Origin: Aquifex aeolicus
GTDB lineage: Bacteria > Aquificota > Aquificia > Aquificales > Aquificaceae
Assembly: GCA_011375045.1 (NCBI GenBank)
Contig: DRNB01000130.1
Location: 1-5,735 of the forward strand
Reading direction: 5' to 3'
Length of the DNA stretch: 5,735 nucleotides
Positions 5,597-5,735 of the stretch are shown here, in pieces. Made by a program: the position numbers and the translations under genes. The notes under the pieces were generated by a model that searched no databases, had not been told where the DNA came from, and was given only the letters and a program-made list of their open reading frames with translations. The stretch's first letter is position 1. Each line of letters begins with the position of its first letter.

Positions 5597-5735
5597 ATGG
5601 GCTGGTCAACCGAGGTAAAGCTCGGAGCCTTCGTGGCGGCAACCTCGCTCGCCTTCGCCTTCCTGATACTGACCTTCGGTGAGATTCCCCTGTTCAAACC
5701 CAAGATGAAGGAGTACGTGGTTTACTTCGAGGACG
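5597..5735 (+). CDS. MlaD/MCE-family lipid transport protein (N-terminal part, cut by window)
   Basis: The open frame from ATG at 5597 gives 46 residues and runs off the edge: MGWSTEVKLGAFVAATSLAF, then a hydrophobic stretch ending in LILTFGEIPLF, then KPKMKEYVVYFED. This is the usual opening of MlaD/MCE proteins: a short cytoplasmic S-TEVK-G-FV start, one N-terminal membrane anchor (about residues 9-27), and the first strand of the periplasmic MCE domain (YxVYFxD). MCE proteins bind lipids in the periplasm and work with an MlaE/MlaF-type ABC transporter in traffic between inner and outer membranes, so a diderm host is implied. It is divergent from ilvB and shares the 109-nt intergenic region. 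No Shine-Dalgarno sequence precedes the ATG. The family call rests on a short fragment but the pattern is characteristic; partner genes would be expected beyond the window. Confidence 0.85.
   Translation, partial: MGWSTEVKLGAFVAATSLAFAFLILTFGEIPLFKPKMKEYVVYFED

Noticed and set aside
1..5735. CRISPR arrays, tRNA/rRNA genes, insertion sequences, long repeats
   Set aside because: Nearly all bases are accounted for by protein genes; I saw no spaced direct repeats, tRNA-like folds, transposase motifs or terminal inverted repeats on either strand.

Overview
The window looks like chromosomal DNA from a thermophilic bacterium, most likely of the Aquificales (Aquificota) or a similar deep-branching hyperthermophile group. 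This is inferred from three things. The proteins are rich in Glu, Lys, Arg, Ile and Val. AGG/AGA and ATA codons are frequent on strongly purine-rich coding strands. A bacterial-type gene set also carries an archaeal-style ATP-dependent DNA ligase, a combination known from Aquifex. G+C looks a little above 50 % by eye. Genus and species cannot be settled from this window.

Layout. Six genes run leftward on the minus strand in a tightly packed array. Read in transcription order they are ilvB (5487 to 3736) and ilvN/ilvH (3723 to 3142), the large and small subunits of acetohydroxyacid synthase; a two-TM membrane protein with HAMP-like, coiled-coil segments (3077 to 2367); a Roadblock/LC7 protein (2352 to 1996); a DUF4388/PatA-N-like protein with a putative winged-helix region (1992 to 1300); a small Ras-like GTPase (1292 to 741); and the N-terminal part of an ATP-dependent DNA ligase (733 to 1), cut by the window edge. 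That is seven minus-strand genes counting the partial ligase. Gaps are 3 to 14 nt except for 64 nt between ilvN and the membrane protein, and no terminator is visible anywhere in the array. On the right a divergent gene starts at 5597 and encodes the N-terminus of an MlaD/MCE-family lipid-transport protein. The 109-nt region between ilvB and this gene holds the only clear promoter space.

How the genes work together. IlvB and IlvN form the first committed enzyme of valine/leucine/isoleucine synthesis, with IlvN as the likely valine-sensing regulatory subunit. The next four genes form a self-contained signalling cassette: membrane HAMP-like protein, Roadblock, wHTH-like adaptor, GTPase. Its order and domain logic parallel the actinobacterial conservon (cvnA-B-C-D), and its Roadblock plus small GTPase pair parallels MglB/MglA. 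Here the membrane component has no recognisable kinase or other output domain. This conservon-like module in a probable Aquificota-type genome is the most interesting content of the window. The long plus-strand open frames opposite ilvB and ilvN are shadows of the biased coding strand.
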